DNA of 64,000 bases from Oceanobacillus manasiensis (GTDB lineage: Bacteria > Bacillota > Bacilli > Bacillales > Amphibacillaceae), in assembly GCF_000724085.1 (NCBI RefSeq), contig NZ_CCDL010000003.1, forward strand, positions 434,001 through 498,000, given 5' to 3'. The notes beneath the pieces were generated by a model. The model ran no database searches. It saw nothing but the letters and a program-made list of their open reading frames with translations, and was not told the origin of the DNA. Within the stretch, counting starts at the first letter, position 1; the number at the start of each line of letters is the position of its first letter. The position numbers and the translations under genes are program-made. Shown piece by piece: positions 17,694-25,523 of the stretch.

Positions 17694-18599
17694 CTAAGTG
17701 TAGTAAGTCCATTGATTAACGCCTATAATCTTATAATTGCTTGCTAAAATTCTTCTGATCCTTTGTTTTAACTGCACTATCTGACACCAATCATGAATAA
17801 CATTAGTAGTAAGTTTCTCGCTTGGAAATAGGGTATGAAATTCCTCAACGGATCTTAATACCGCTCTTGATACGGTTTCTTGAAAGCCGCACTTCTTGCA
17901 TATACATTTTCCCTTCTCAACAATTACAGAGAATGAAAAACAACTCAAACAGGTAATACCTTTCTGTAACTGGGTATAATCGTAAGGTTCAATTTGTGTC
18001 TGCTTATATTCTTTCTGATCTAAAGAGACTAGTTGATCTGCGAGTTTCCTATGTTTCGCTGATAGCTTGGAATCTCCTTGATTTATTTTTTCCATGTAAT
18101 GATAAATTTGTGTCTGGAAAATTATTGGTTTATCTAGAGGAGCCTGATATAAGGTGAATGCTGGATTAATAAAAACAACGGAGGCATCAATTTGAGGATT
18201 CGTCCCAAGTTTGAGGAGTAACTGACGTAACAAAGATTCACTTCGGCTTAACTGGTGGAGGGGGTTAACTACCTCTAAATGAGGTCTTTTAAATAACTTA
18301 TCGGATTCGTAAACATAATTACCTTGATAATTTTTCACTTCGAAAAGATAAATTCTTTGTGGGGTTATGAGGAGAGAGTCAATTTGGAAGGTAGTATTAT
18401 TAATTTCTAATAGCAAATCATTTAATACAAAACAGTCACATTTCAGTTGTGATATATAGGTATCAAATAACACTTCTCCTTCATAGCCTTTTTGTAAACT
18501 AATAAAATGCTGTTTTTCCTTGCTGGTCAGCTTCTTACGCTTGTTCAATAATCGAACAATCTTAAGTTCCATTGTTACTGTACGTAATTTGAGAATCAT
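17694..18599 (-). CDS. NERD-domain nuclease-related protein with C-terminal zinc ribbon
   Basis: The 301-residue protein has a NERD domain at residues ~38-150: GYEGEVLFDTYI, NDLLLE, FQIDSLLITPQRIYLFEVKNYQGNY. The Asp and the EVK motif are the candidate metal-binding residues of a PD-(D/E)xK-like fold. Around residues 218-240, two Cys pairs (CLSC and CKKC, with FSFSVIVEKGKCI between them) form a zinc ribbon, followed by a basic helical tail. NERD proteins are presumed DNA-processing enzymes, with no defined pathway. The ribosome site AGGATGTG precedes the ATG by ~4 bases; the internal Met10 is an alternative start. The 52-bp hairpin array starts ~60 bp after its stop. Confidence 0.8.
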   Translation of the reverse strand: MILKLRTVTMELKIVRLLNKRKKLTSKEKQHFISLQKGYEGEVLFDTYISQLKCDCFVLNDLLLEINNTTFQIDSLLITPQRIYLFEVKNYQGNYVYESDKLFKRPHLEVVNPLHQLSRSESLLRQLLLKLGTNPQIDASVVFINPAFTLYQAPLDKPIIFQTQIYHYMEKINQGDSKLSAKHRKLADQLVSLDQKEYKQTQIEPYDYTQLQKGITCLSCFSFSVIVEKGKCICKKCGFQETVSRAVLRSVEEFHTLFPSEKLTTNVIHDWCQIVQLKQRIRRILASNYKIIGVNQWTYYT

Positions 18600-18943
18600 T
18601 GTTCACATCCTATTCTTTATAGTGATATAAAAGAAATTGTTCTTAGAAATCTAGTAAAAGGGTAGAGGAAGAAAAATAGAAAGTAATGGTTTATTCCAGA
18701 GGGCTTGCTAAAGTAAGGTTAGTTCGGTGGACTTAATAAATAAAGTGGTATGTTTACAAAAGATAAACTTATTTTCGTTCTTACTGAATATTTTAAATAC
18801 TCCTACAAATAATTGCAAGTTTTGTTCTCAAGTAAACTCCCTATAACGATAATAGATTTTACTTTAAAAAATCTAACCACCTTATAGGGAGGGAGTATAT
18901 TAATCCACAAAAGCATTCCAGCAAAAATTTCACTTGCTCAACA
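18600..18943. other. Intergenic region with a long two-part hairpin
   Basis: The stretch lies upstream of the NERD gene and downstream of an SDR gene, both on the minus strand. At about 18838-18891 an outer stem CTCCCTATA / TATAGGGAG encloses an inner AGATTTT / AAAATCT stem. There is no T run, so it is not a standard terminator. Nothing else is recognised. Confidence 0.55.
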
Positions 18944-20032
18944 TTATTTTTTTCGTCTGCCAGCAGAAAAAATTAATGCCCCAACCCCTGTGGCAATGAG
19001 AGATGTTAGAACGGGATGTTTGCTCGCTTTTACGTACAGACTGCTAGAGCGCATCCACCCATCGTTTGTTCCTCTTTCGTGTAGCCCATAGCCTGCATGA
19101 TACAGGGCGCTTTCTTGACGAGGGTTTGATGGCCTGTTGTCATGCTGGGTCGGATAAAGAAAAACTTCCATGAATTTATCTGTAAACCTAGGGAAAAAAG
19201 ATCCAAGGAGTGCAATGATTTTAGCTTGAGATCCAATATACATATCCCGCTTTTGATTTTCTGCAGCATAGAGAATAGCTTCTGCAACAGCTTCAGGAGG
19301 ATAAACCATTTCTCTGTGGGCAGGCTGTTTATCAAGATAACTTCTAGCATGTTCATTATAAGGTGTATCGATTCTCCCTGGATGAATAAGTGTTACAGAT
19401 ACTGGTGCATTCTCTTTTTCTAATTCCATTCTTATGCTTTCCGTCCAACCATGAACAGCAAACTTGCTGGAAGCATAGCTTGATTGAATGACTGTTCCTC
19501 TGTCACCAAACAAACTACCGATATTTATAAGCGAGCCTGGGACACCTCTTTCTTTATAATGCCTCACAGCAACTCTTGTTCCGTACACGACACTCCAAAA
19601 GTTGGTGTCATACATACGTTTCATATCCTTAATCTCGACATCCATCGCATGGCCAAATATGGAGACACCAGCATTGTTGACCCATGTATCGAAACGTCCA
19701 AATTCGTTTATTGCTGCTTCAGCAATTCTGTTAATATCTTCTTCGTTTCCGACATCTGCTTTTACATAAATAGCAGAAGTGCCTTTTTCTCTAAGTTCTG
19801 TTACTAATTTAGAAAGTGCTTGTTCATTTCTAGCTGCTACGACAATTTTTGCGCCCTTTTCAGCTGCCATCCTGGCTGTAACGAGTCCTATGCCACTGGA
19901 GGCGCCAGTTATGACAATAACCTGCTCATCTAACCTTTTAAGTTTCAGATTTCTAAAAAGTTGAACCTTTTTTGAATCTAATTCACTAACAACCGTTTCT
20001 TTAGAAGAATCGGTGTGTTGTGTATATTCCAT
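18944..20032 (-). CDS. SDR oxidoreductase with C-terminal membrane anchor
   Basis: The 362-residue short-chain dehydrogenase has the cofactor motif TGASSGIG near residue 42, VAARN after strand 2, NNAGVS, a catalytic Ser in NIGSLFG, and YASSKFA with catalytic Tyr and Lys. The family's usual ~250-residue core is followed by ~110 extra residues. These contain a Trp/Tyr-rich segment and a final hydrophobic helix (HPVLTSLIATGVGALIF) ending in GRRKK, probably a tail anchor. This longer form is common in Bacillales and cyanobacteria; the substrate is unknown. The ribosome site GGGAGGG is 6 bases before ATG. Monocistronic. Confidence 0.88.
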   Translation of the reverse strand: MEYTQHTDSSKETVVSELDSKKVQLFRNLKLKRLDEQVIVITGASSGIGLVTARMAAEKGAKIVVAARNEQALSKLVTELREKGTSAIYVKADVGNEEDINRIAEAAINEFGRFDTWVNNAGVSIFGHAMDVEIKDMKRMYDTNFWSVVYGTRVAVRHYKERGVPGSLINIGSLFGDRGTVIQSSYASSKFAVHGWTESIRMELEKENAPVSVTLIHPGRIDTPYNEHARSYLDKQPAHREMVYPPEAVAEAILYAAENQKRDMYIGSQAKIIALLGSFFPRFTDKFMEVFLYPTQHDNRPSNPRQESALYHAGYGLHERGTNDGWMRSSSLYVKASKHPVLTSLIATGVGALIFSAGRRKK

Positions 20033-20207
20033 ATTAATCCCTCCCGTTAACTATATACCCAGTTTATTATTGGTTGATCATTAGAAAACATACCACTATG
20101 ATCAAACGAAAAAAATGGATCTTTTGCAACGAGAATCTGAATATCGTAAAAATGTTATTTTTGAAAAGATCTGTCTCTTGATATATGAAAATGCTGGCCT
20201 CGTTTAT

Positions 20208-20353
20208 CCCGGAGCAACCGTCCGTAAGACTCCCACTTCAAAACATGAAGAGAAACAGTAGTTTTGAGTGGGGTTAACGGACGCTAACACCCCGATTCGT
20301 TCAACTAACAATCAGTGGGGGATATTGAAAACCCCCACTGATTGAAGTTTCAC
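20208..20353 (+). repeat. Short interspersed element, copy R2 (complete)
   Basis: The 146-bp element is flanked by TTTAT at 20203-20207 and 20354-20358. The left half folds as CGTCCGT / AACGGACG enclosing CTCCCACTTCAAAAC / GTTTTGAGTGGGG. The right half has the perfect hairpin AATCAGTGGGGG / CCCCCACTGATT just before the end GAAGTTTCAC. It is close to identical to R3 and shares blocks with R1 and R6. Confidence 0.75.
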
Positions 20354-20480
20354 TTTATTAATGTTGGAGTTTAAAATTCAATGCTTCCCCTTGTTTCCTA
20401 TATTTTCCTATTAGAAAACAAATTTAGAGGTTATTTTACCTTTTATTTAGGGTAATAGTTACCAACTGTCTTTTCGACAA

Positions 20481-20530
20481 ATTCTAGTATAATCCTTCCA
20501 ATTATAACGGGTAATCCTTTATACTAGAAT
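20481..20530 (+). promoter_or_regulatory. Perfect 11-bp inverted repeat before the DUF4015 gene
   Basis: ATTCTAGTATA (20481-20491) and TATACTAGAAT (20520-20530) are exact reverse complements separated by 28 bp, ending 27 bp before the start codon. The left arm overlaps a TATAAT-like -10 element (20487-20492 region). It could be an operator with two half sites or a leader hairpin. Confidence 0.5.
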
Positions 20531-20557
20531 TAAATAAAAGAATGGGAGATTGATAGG

Positions 20558-21763
20558 ATGGGGAAAAAACTACTGACAATGACAGCAATGATGACGCTCC
20601 TACTGCCTAGTGTGCTCTCGATAGACACTGTAGCTGCAGAAGAAACGGTAAGCTCTCATCAGGAACGGCAAACGAGTATTAAACCTTTAGAGATTGAGAA
20701 CATGAAGCGATTTACATATGATTCAGGCTACAATTTCGAATATCCGGATGCAGTACGTGGGCTTTATGTAACTGGTAATTCAGCTGGTGGAAGTCGATTT
20801 GAATCTTTATTAGAAATGATTGAAAGCACGGATCTCAATGCAATGGTCATTGATGTAAAAGAAGATAACGGAAATCTTACCTTCAAACCGGAAGAAGGTT
20901 CACCATATGAGGATATTGCCAAGAATTTTATCGATAATCCAGAAGAAATGATGCAAACGCTTGAGGAGAAAGGAATATACCCAATTGCGAGGGTAGTAGT
21001 ATTTAAGGATTCTGTTCTAGCGAAAGAGCGACCAGACCTGTCTTTCCAGGAAAATGGAAAGGTTTGGGTGAATAATAAGGGAGAGGCCTTTGTAAGTCCT
21101 TTTCAAAAGGAAGTATGGGAATATAATTTAGGTATTGCCAAAATGGCTGCTGAAATGGGCTTTCAGGAGATTCAATTCGATTATGTTCGTTTCCCGGAAG
21201 GATTTGAACATCGAGATGAAGAACTAGAATACTCACTAGGTGATTACAAAGATGCAGACATGAACAACATCAAAAAACGTGTACAAGCTGTGACGGACTT
21301 TGTAGCCTATGCAAGAGAAGAAATGTCTTCCTATGATGTGGATGTATCCGTGGATATTTTCGGTTATGCGGCTACAATTGAAGAAACACCTGGTATAGGG
21401 CAAAATTTCTCTAAGATTTCGGATAACGTTGATGTTATATCTTCTATGATTTACCCAAGTCACTGGACTTCTTACTTCGGCATTGAAGTTCCTGATAAAG
21501 AACCGTACAAACTTGTTAAAGAGTATGCCAAGGTTGAAAATGAAGTGTTGGGTGCATTGGAAGAACCACCCGTATCGCGACCGTGGATCCAAGACTTTGA
21601 AGCACCATGGCTATACAGCGGTCCTACCAAGCAGTACGGTAAAGCAGAGGTTGAGGCTCAAATTAAGGCATTACATGAAAGTGGAATTAACGAATTTCTT
21701 TTATGGAATTCAGGTAATAGCTATACAGAAAACGTAGACTACAAAATTGGATATGAAGAATAA
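20558..21763 (+). CDS. Secreted putative glycoside hydrolase (DUF4015)
   Basis: The 401-residue protein has a signal peptide (hydrophobic core, cleavage likely after VAA near residue 27). A TIM-barrel domain of the DUF4015 'putative glycosyl hydrolase' family follows, with RGLYVTGNSAGG, MVIDVKEDNGNLTF, IYPIARVVVFKD, EIQFDYVRFPEGF and VSVDIFGYAA. QFDYVRFP is the family's diagnostic strand and carries a candidate catalytic Asp. Exported; the substrate is probably a cell-wall or extracellular polysaccharide, but that is inference. The ribosome site GGGAG is present. A strong terminator follows. Long inverted repeat in its upstream region. Confidence 0.85.
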   Translation: MGKKLLTMTAMMTLLLPSVLSIDTVAAEETVSSHQERQTSIKPLEIENMKRFTYDSGYNFEYPDAVRGLYVTGNSAGGSRFESLLEMIESTDLNAMVIDVKEDNGNLTFKPEEGSPYEDIAKNFIDNPEEMMQTLEEKGIYPIARVVVFKDSVLAKERPDLSFQENGKVWVNNKGEAFVSPFQKEVWEYNLGIAKMAAEMGFQEIQFDYVRFPEGFEHRDEELEYSLGDYKDADMNNIKKRVQAVTDFVAYAREEMSSYDVDVSVDIFGYAATIEETPGIGQNFSKISDNVDVISSMIYPSHWTSYFGIEVPDKEPYKLVKEYAKVENEVLGALEEPPVSRPWIQDFEAPWLYSGPTKQYGKAEVEAQIKALHESGINEFLLWNSGNSYTENVDYKIGYEE

Positions 21764-21767
21764 GGTG

Positions 21768-21802
21768 AAGCAGCTCTCTTCCTGATAGAGAGCTGCTTTT
21801 TA
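21768..21802 (+). terminator. Terminator of the DUF4015 gene
   Basis: Perfect stem AAGCAGCTCTCT / AGAGAGCTGCTT followed by TTTT. Confidence 0.9.
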
Positions 21803-21921
21803 GTATGGCTTTAAAGATGAAGGACAAAATATAAGCAAACACACATTTTATGGTAACAATTTAACAAAAGCGTCATTATTCGTTATACTTATAAGGACTA
21901 CTAAAAATAAGGAGTAGATCA

Positions 21922-22515
21922 ATGAATTGGTATGAGAAGTTAAACAAGTATTTTCCAGTAGAAGAGATGAAGTCAAAAAAGCATATGGAGATGCTTTTAA
22001 AAGAAAAGGGGGATGTCTATTATAAAGACGAAAGCCCTAAGCATGTTTTAATGTATGCAGAGTTTGATTCGTTTCTCTTTATTGATTACTTATGGGTTTC
22101 TGCAGCAACACGTGGGCAAGGGATTGGCCATAAACTGATTGATAAGCTAAAGAAAAAAAACAAACCAATTATTTTAGAAGTGGAACCTGTAGATTACGAG
22201 GATACAGATACTGAAAAGCGTCTGCATTTTTATCATCGAGAAGGTTTTACCCATGCACAATCAATTGGATATAATCGTCGTTCTTTAGCCACCAACGAAG
22301 AAACACCAATGGAGATATTATTCTGGTCTCCAAACGATGAAACAGAAGAGGTTATTTTTGAACAAATGAAGAAAATGTATGAAGACATTCATACGTATAA
22401 AGATAAAGAAATCTACGGACGCGCATATCAACCGGTCGATGAAGTACTAAGCTATGACGAAGACAATACTCGAGATGATATTTTAGAGGGTTTGGGAACA
22501 ACTGAAAAGGCGTAA
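21922..22515 (+). CDS. yjbC: GNAT-family protein YjbC
   Basis: The 197-residue protein has a GNAT acetyltransferase core with the acetyl-CoA loop RGQGIGHKLIDKL near residues 68-80, and an acidic C-terminal extension (YDEDNTRDDILEGLG). In B. subtilis, yjbC (192 residues) is the first gene of the yjbC-spx operon and is induced by stress. Here the syntenic position is kept, but amtB and glnK on the other strand now separate it from spx, so co-transcription is broken. The ribosome site AAGGAG is 8 bases before ATG. The acceptor substrate is unknown. Confidence 0.88.
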   Translation: MNWYEKLNKYFPVEEMKSKKHMEMLLKEKGDVYYKDESPKHVLMYAEFDSFLFIDYLWVSAATRGQGIGHKLIDKLKKKNKPIILEVEPVDYEDTDTEKRLHFYHREGFTHAQSIGYNRRSLATNEETPMEILFWSPNDETEEVIFEQMKKMYEDIHTYKDKEIYGRAYQPVDEVLSYDEDNTRDDILEGLGTTEKA

Positions 22516-22552
22516 ACCTAATTTTTAAAGATATAAATAACAGAAGTAGTTA

Positions 22553-22601
22553 AAAGGCGAGCGTGATTCGAATTTATATTCGAATGATCGCTCGCGCCTT
22601 T
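22553..22601. terminator. Strong bidirectional terminator between yjbC and amtB
   Basis: Long stem AAAGGCGAGCG-TGATTCGAAT / ATTCGAATGATCGCTCGCGCCTTT lies between two convergent genes. Confidence 0.85.
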
Positions 22602-22632
22602 GTGTATGCTCTAAAGTATTTTTCTCTTTTTA

Positions 22633-24003
22633 CTATGATGATTTTTTTTCCGTTCGCCCCACTGATAGATTGTTTAGTCGATCCGCCAATCCGAGACCAT
22701 TTTTCAATGGCAAAGCCTCGTCTGTAAGTAATGTTTCTTTTAATTCGTACGCATTTGAACCGTGCTCAGCAAAATCAAGGCCTGCCACTTCTTCTTCCTC
22801 TGATACCCGAATCGAGGAGAAGCGGGTTATTATAAAGGATACTGCTCCAACAGATAACATTGTCCAGGCTATAACGGCAAGTACCCCTATTAATTGAATC
22901 CCTACTTGGGAGAAGCCATTACCGTAAAACAGTCCAGTTGAAGTAGAGAATAGTCCTACTGCAAGAGTTCCCCAGATACCGCAAATTCCGTGTACTGTAA
23001 TGGCGCCAACTGGGTCGTCAACACGCAATTTGGTATCTAGTAAATGTATTCCTTCTACCAGTAAAACACCGGAAATTAGTCCAACAAGTATGGATCCTGC
23101 AAGTGAAATTTCTGCAGCACCTGCTGTAATGCCTACAAGTCCTGCCAGTACGCCATTTAATGATAGGGATGCATCCACACGCTTGAAACGGAATTTCGTA
23201 TAGGCAGCACTAGCAACTAATGCAGCAGATGTGGAAAGGAGAGTGGTGCCAATAACCATTGGCACTAATGTTGGATCTGCAGCGAGTGTACTCCCGCCGT
23301 TAAATCCGAACCATCCAAGCCAAAGGATAAATACACCCAAAGCTCCTAATGGAATATTGTGACCTGGAATAACATTTACTTTCTTACCTGTATATTTTCC
23401 AAGGCGTGGCCCAAGGAACAACACCACCGTTAATGCCCCAACAGCCCCAGTTAGATGAACAACTGTGGATCCTGCAAAATCGCTGAATCCAAGGTTCGTT
23501 AACCAGCCATCACCCTGCCAAATCCAATGTCCGACCACGGGATAGATAACACTTGTCATTGCAAGTACTAATAAAATATAGCTTCCGAGCTTTATACGTT
23601 CTGCGACAGCTCCTGATATGATGGTTGCACTTGTCGCAACAAACATTGCCTGGAATACAAAGAATCCAATGTCATCCACACCGCTTAATAGAAAGCCATC
23701 AGTGCCGATTATGGATCCTGCAGACGTGCCAAACATTAGTCCATATCCTACCACAAAGAATAAAATGGATGCAAGACTTATAGTTAAGAAGTTTTTCATT
23801 AAAATATTCAATGAGTTTTTTGCCCTTGTGAAACCAGATTCCACCATTGCAAAACCTGCATGCATAAAAAACACTAAAAATGCAGCGATCATAACCCAAA
23901 CAAGGTCAACGGAAAGTTGTAAAGATTCATTAGTTGGTGCAGCGTAGACTGGTGATGCGATCAAGAATAAGATTGGTGACAATAAAAGACTTTTCTTTAA
24001 CAT
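22633..24003 (-). CDS. amtB: Ammonium transporter AmtB
   Basis: The 456-residue member of the Amt/Mep/Rh family has a cleavable N-terminal signal-like segment (ending SPVYA) and eleven membrane helices. It conducts ammonium across the cytoplasmic membrane. Signature features seen: the pore His pair in STVVHLTGAVGAL and TVHGICGIWGTL, GFNGGSTLA, and FVMIAAFLVFFMHAGFAMVE at the first helix. The C-terminal tail is of a length suited to PII control. The ribosome site AAGGAGG is 7 bases before ATG. It follows glnK by 26 bp in one operon, so both should be switched together by nitrogen state. Confidence 0.97.
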   Translation of the reverse strand: MLKKSLLLSPILFLIASPVYAAPTNESLQLSVDLVWVMIAAFLVFFMHAGFAMVESGFTRAKNSLNILMKNFLTISLASILFFVVGYGLMFGTSAGSIIGTDGFLLSGVDDIGFFVFQAMFVATSATIISGAVAERIKLGSYILLVLAMTSVIYPVVGHWIWQGDGWLTNLGFSDFAGSTVVHLTGAVGALTVVLFLGPRLGKYTGKKVNVIPGHNIPLGALGVFILWLGWFGFNGGSTLAADPTLVPMVIGTTLLSTSAALVASAAYTKFRFKRVDASLSLNGVLAGLVGITAGAAEISLAGSILVGLISGVLLVEGIHLLDTKLRVDDPVGAITVHGICGIWGTLAVGLFSTSTGLFYGNGFSQVGIQLIGVLAVIAWTMLSVGAVSFIITRFSSIRVSEEEEVAGLDFAEHGSNAYELKETLLTDEALPLKNGLGLADRLNNLSVGRTEKKSS

Positions 24004-24029
24004 GATTCATCCTCCTTTTAGAAATAAAA

Positions 24030-24371
24030 CTAAATAACTGCTTCGTTACCACGTTCTCCAGTCCGTATACGAATTACCTCTTCAACTGGAGAAACAAAGA
24101 TTTTACCATCACCAATGTTACCTGTGCTGCAGTTTGCAAGGATAATGGATACAATCTCATCAAGCTGATTATCTTCTACAATCATTTCCACCTTGATTTT
24201 TGGAAGTAATTGAATTTGGAAGGTGGTCCCCCTAAAGACACCCGTCTGCCCTTTTTGCTTTCCGGTTCCTGCAGCTTCTGTAACAGTTAAACCGCCAATT
24301 CCAATAGAAGATAGTGCTTTACGTAATGGTTGAAACTTTTCAGGGCGGATAATCGTTTCGATTTTTTTCAT
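24030..24371 (-). CDS. glnK: PII nitrogen regulatory protein GlnK
   Basis: The 113-residue protein starts MKKIETIIRPEKFQPLRKAL and has the T loop GTGKQKGQTGVFRGTTF and the signature STGNIGDGKIFVSPVEEVIRIRTGE (split here across ~25 residues). PII proteins bind ATP/ADP and 2-oxoglutarate and block AmtB when nitrogen is plentiful. At the T-loop position where enteric PII has the uridylylated Tyr51, this protein has Phe, so uridylylation cannot occur there. The start follows AAGGATGTG; a longer upstream frame overlaps the operator. First gene of glnK-amtB. Confidence 0.95.
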   Translation of the reverse strand: MKKIETIIRPEKFQPLRKALSSIGIGGLTVTEAAGTGKQKGQTGVFRGTTFQIQLLPKIKVEMIVEDNQLDEIVSIILANCSTGNIGDGKIFVSPVEEVIRIRTGERGNEAVI

Positions 24372-24394
24372 TTTCAAACACATCCTTCTTTTGA

Positions 24395-24411
24395 TGTTAG
24401 GAAACCTAACA
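24395..24411 (-). promoter_or_regulatory. GlnR/TnrA box upstream of glnK-amtB
   Basis: TGTTAGGAAACCTAACA is a perfect match to the TGTNAN7TNACA consensus and a near-perfect palindrome. It lies downstream of the predicted promoter (about +11 to +27), a position suited to repression by GlnR rather than activation. Confidence 0.85.
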
Positions 24412-24429
24412 TGATTAGTTATGTTAATT

Positions 24430-24458
24430 ATCATAAAAGGAAGAGAGTTAAATTGCAA
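24430..24458 (-). promoter_or_regulatory. Sigma-A promoter of glnK-amtB
   Basis: Reading the minus strand: TTGCAA, 17 bp, TATGAT. The start point would lie around 24423, upstream of the GlnR-type box. Confidence 0.7.
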
Positions 24459-24654
24459 GACTTTTTCGTAAATTATTTTGAGAATTTTAAAGTAATCGGT
24501 TACATATTTAGTGAGCGAATTGAGAATTTTTTATGTAAATGGTTTAATTAAAAATGTTTTGGGGTACCTTACAAGTAACGAATTAAAAAACATTTCTTGA
24601 ACAATTTATGAAAAAACCCTAATTTCTCGTATACCCTCTACCTTTCGCTTGACA

Positions 24655-24673
24655 AATGTAGTATAATTTACAT
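24655..24673 (+). promoter_or_regulatory. Dyad over a -10-like element upstream of spx
   Basis: ATGTA (24656-24660) and TACAT (24669-24673) flank GTATAATT, which contains a consensus TATAAT. TTGACA is at 24649-24654, but the spacing to TATAAT is short, so the exact promoter is uncertain. A repressor site over the spx promoter would fit the known redox control of spx. Confidence 0.4.
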
Positions 24674-24764
24674 AAAGGGTTTAATTAAACTTATTTTAAT
24701 TTAATAAGTTGTTCAATGTTATGAATGAATTCAACCCATATTAGAATGAGGAGTGAAGTTTTAT

Positions 24765-25160
24765 ATGGTAACACTTTATACCTCACCAAGTTGTACATCT
24801 TGCAGAAAAGCAAAAGCATGTTTAGAAGAACATGATATCCCGTTTACGGAGCGTAATATATTTTCCGAGCCATTATCATTGGACGAAATCAAGGAAATAT
24901 TACGCATGACGGAAGATGGAACTGATGAGATCATATCAACACGGTCAAAAGTCTTTCAAAAATTGGACGTTAATATTGATCAATTACCAATGAAGGATTT
25001 GTTTAATCTAATTCAGAAGAACCCAGGATTATTGAGAAGACCGATAATCTTAGATGAAAAACGTCTGCAAGTAGGGTATAATGAAGATGAAATTCGTAGG
25101 TTCTTACCTAGAACAGTGCGTACATTCCAGTTACGTGAAGCACAACGAATGGTTAACTAA
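24765..25160 (+). CDS. spx: Redox-responsive transcription regulator Spx
   Basis: The 131-residue ArsC-family protein starts [17 protein letters not shown] with the redox switch CTSC (Cys10, Cys13), identical in length to B. subtilis Spx. It binds the RNA polymerase alpha C-terminal domain and reprograms transcription under thiol stress. ClpXP degrades it with help from SpxH, which is encoded at 30-31 kb. The helix with [19 protein letters not shown] at the end is typical, though the terminal residues differ from the LAN-type end of B. subtilis. The ribosome site GAGGAG is ~11 bases upstream. Monocistronic here, with its own terminator. Confidence 0.96.
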   Translation: MVTLYTSPSCTSCRKAKACLEEHDIPFTERNIFSEPLSLDEIKEILRMTEDGTDEIISTRSKVFQKLDVNIDQLPMKDLFNLIQKNPGLLRRPIILDEKRLQVGYNEDEIRRFLPRTVRTFQLREAQRMVN

Positions 25161-25182
25161 TACTAAAATAAAAATGAATAGT

Positions 25183-25219
25183 AAAAACGCGGTTCATGTA
25201 AATGATTCCGCGTTTTTCA
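25183..25219 (+). terminator. Terminator of spx
   Basis: Stem AAAAACGCGG / CCGCGTTTTT, 20 bp after the spx stop. Confidence 0.88.
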
Positions 25220-25523
25220 TTGTGTATTGGAGTTATTTGAAAACGTTATACAATTGTCAAAAAATGCATCGTGACAAATAAGGATTAATAGTTTAAAATA
25301 TGTTACTAACTATTTATAATAAATAGGCATATTAATTTCCAAATTAGCATGTAGTATCATACAATAGCAGTAGGAATTAATCCTACCGTATAAGGGATAT
25401 GTTAATTAGCTAATGGTTAGAGACAGGCTATATTGGGTAATAGAAATACAAGGTTCAATTATATAGATTAAGGTGAAGCGATCTCTTCCACCTAAACTAT
25501 GCTAAGAAGGGAGAGAACTATCC
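25220..25523. other. Intergenic region upstream of mecA
   Basis: AT-rich leader region. It contains a small hairpin GTAGGA / TCCTAC around 25370-25386 and the mecA ribosome site at the right end. No gene or known regulatory RNA recognised. Confidence 0.5.

Noticed and set aside
19142-19423. Plus-strand frames inside the SDR gene at 19-20 kb
   Set aside because: These are antisense shadows of a well-supported SDR gene, without ribosome sites.
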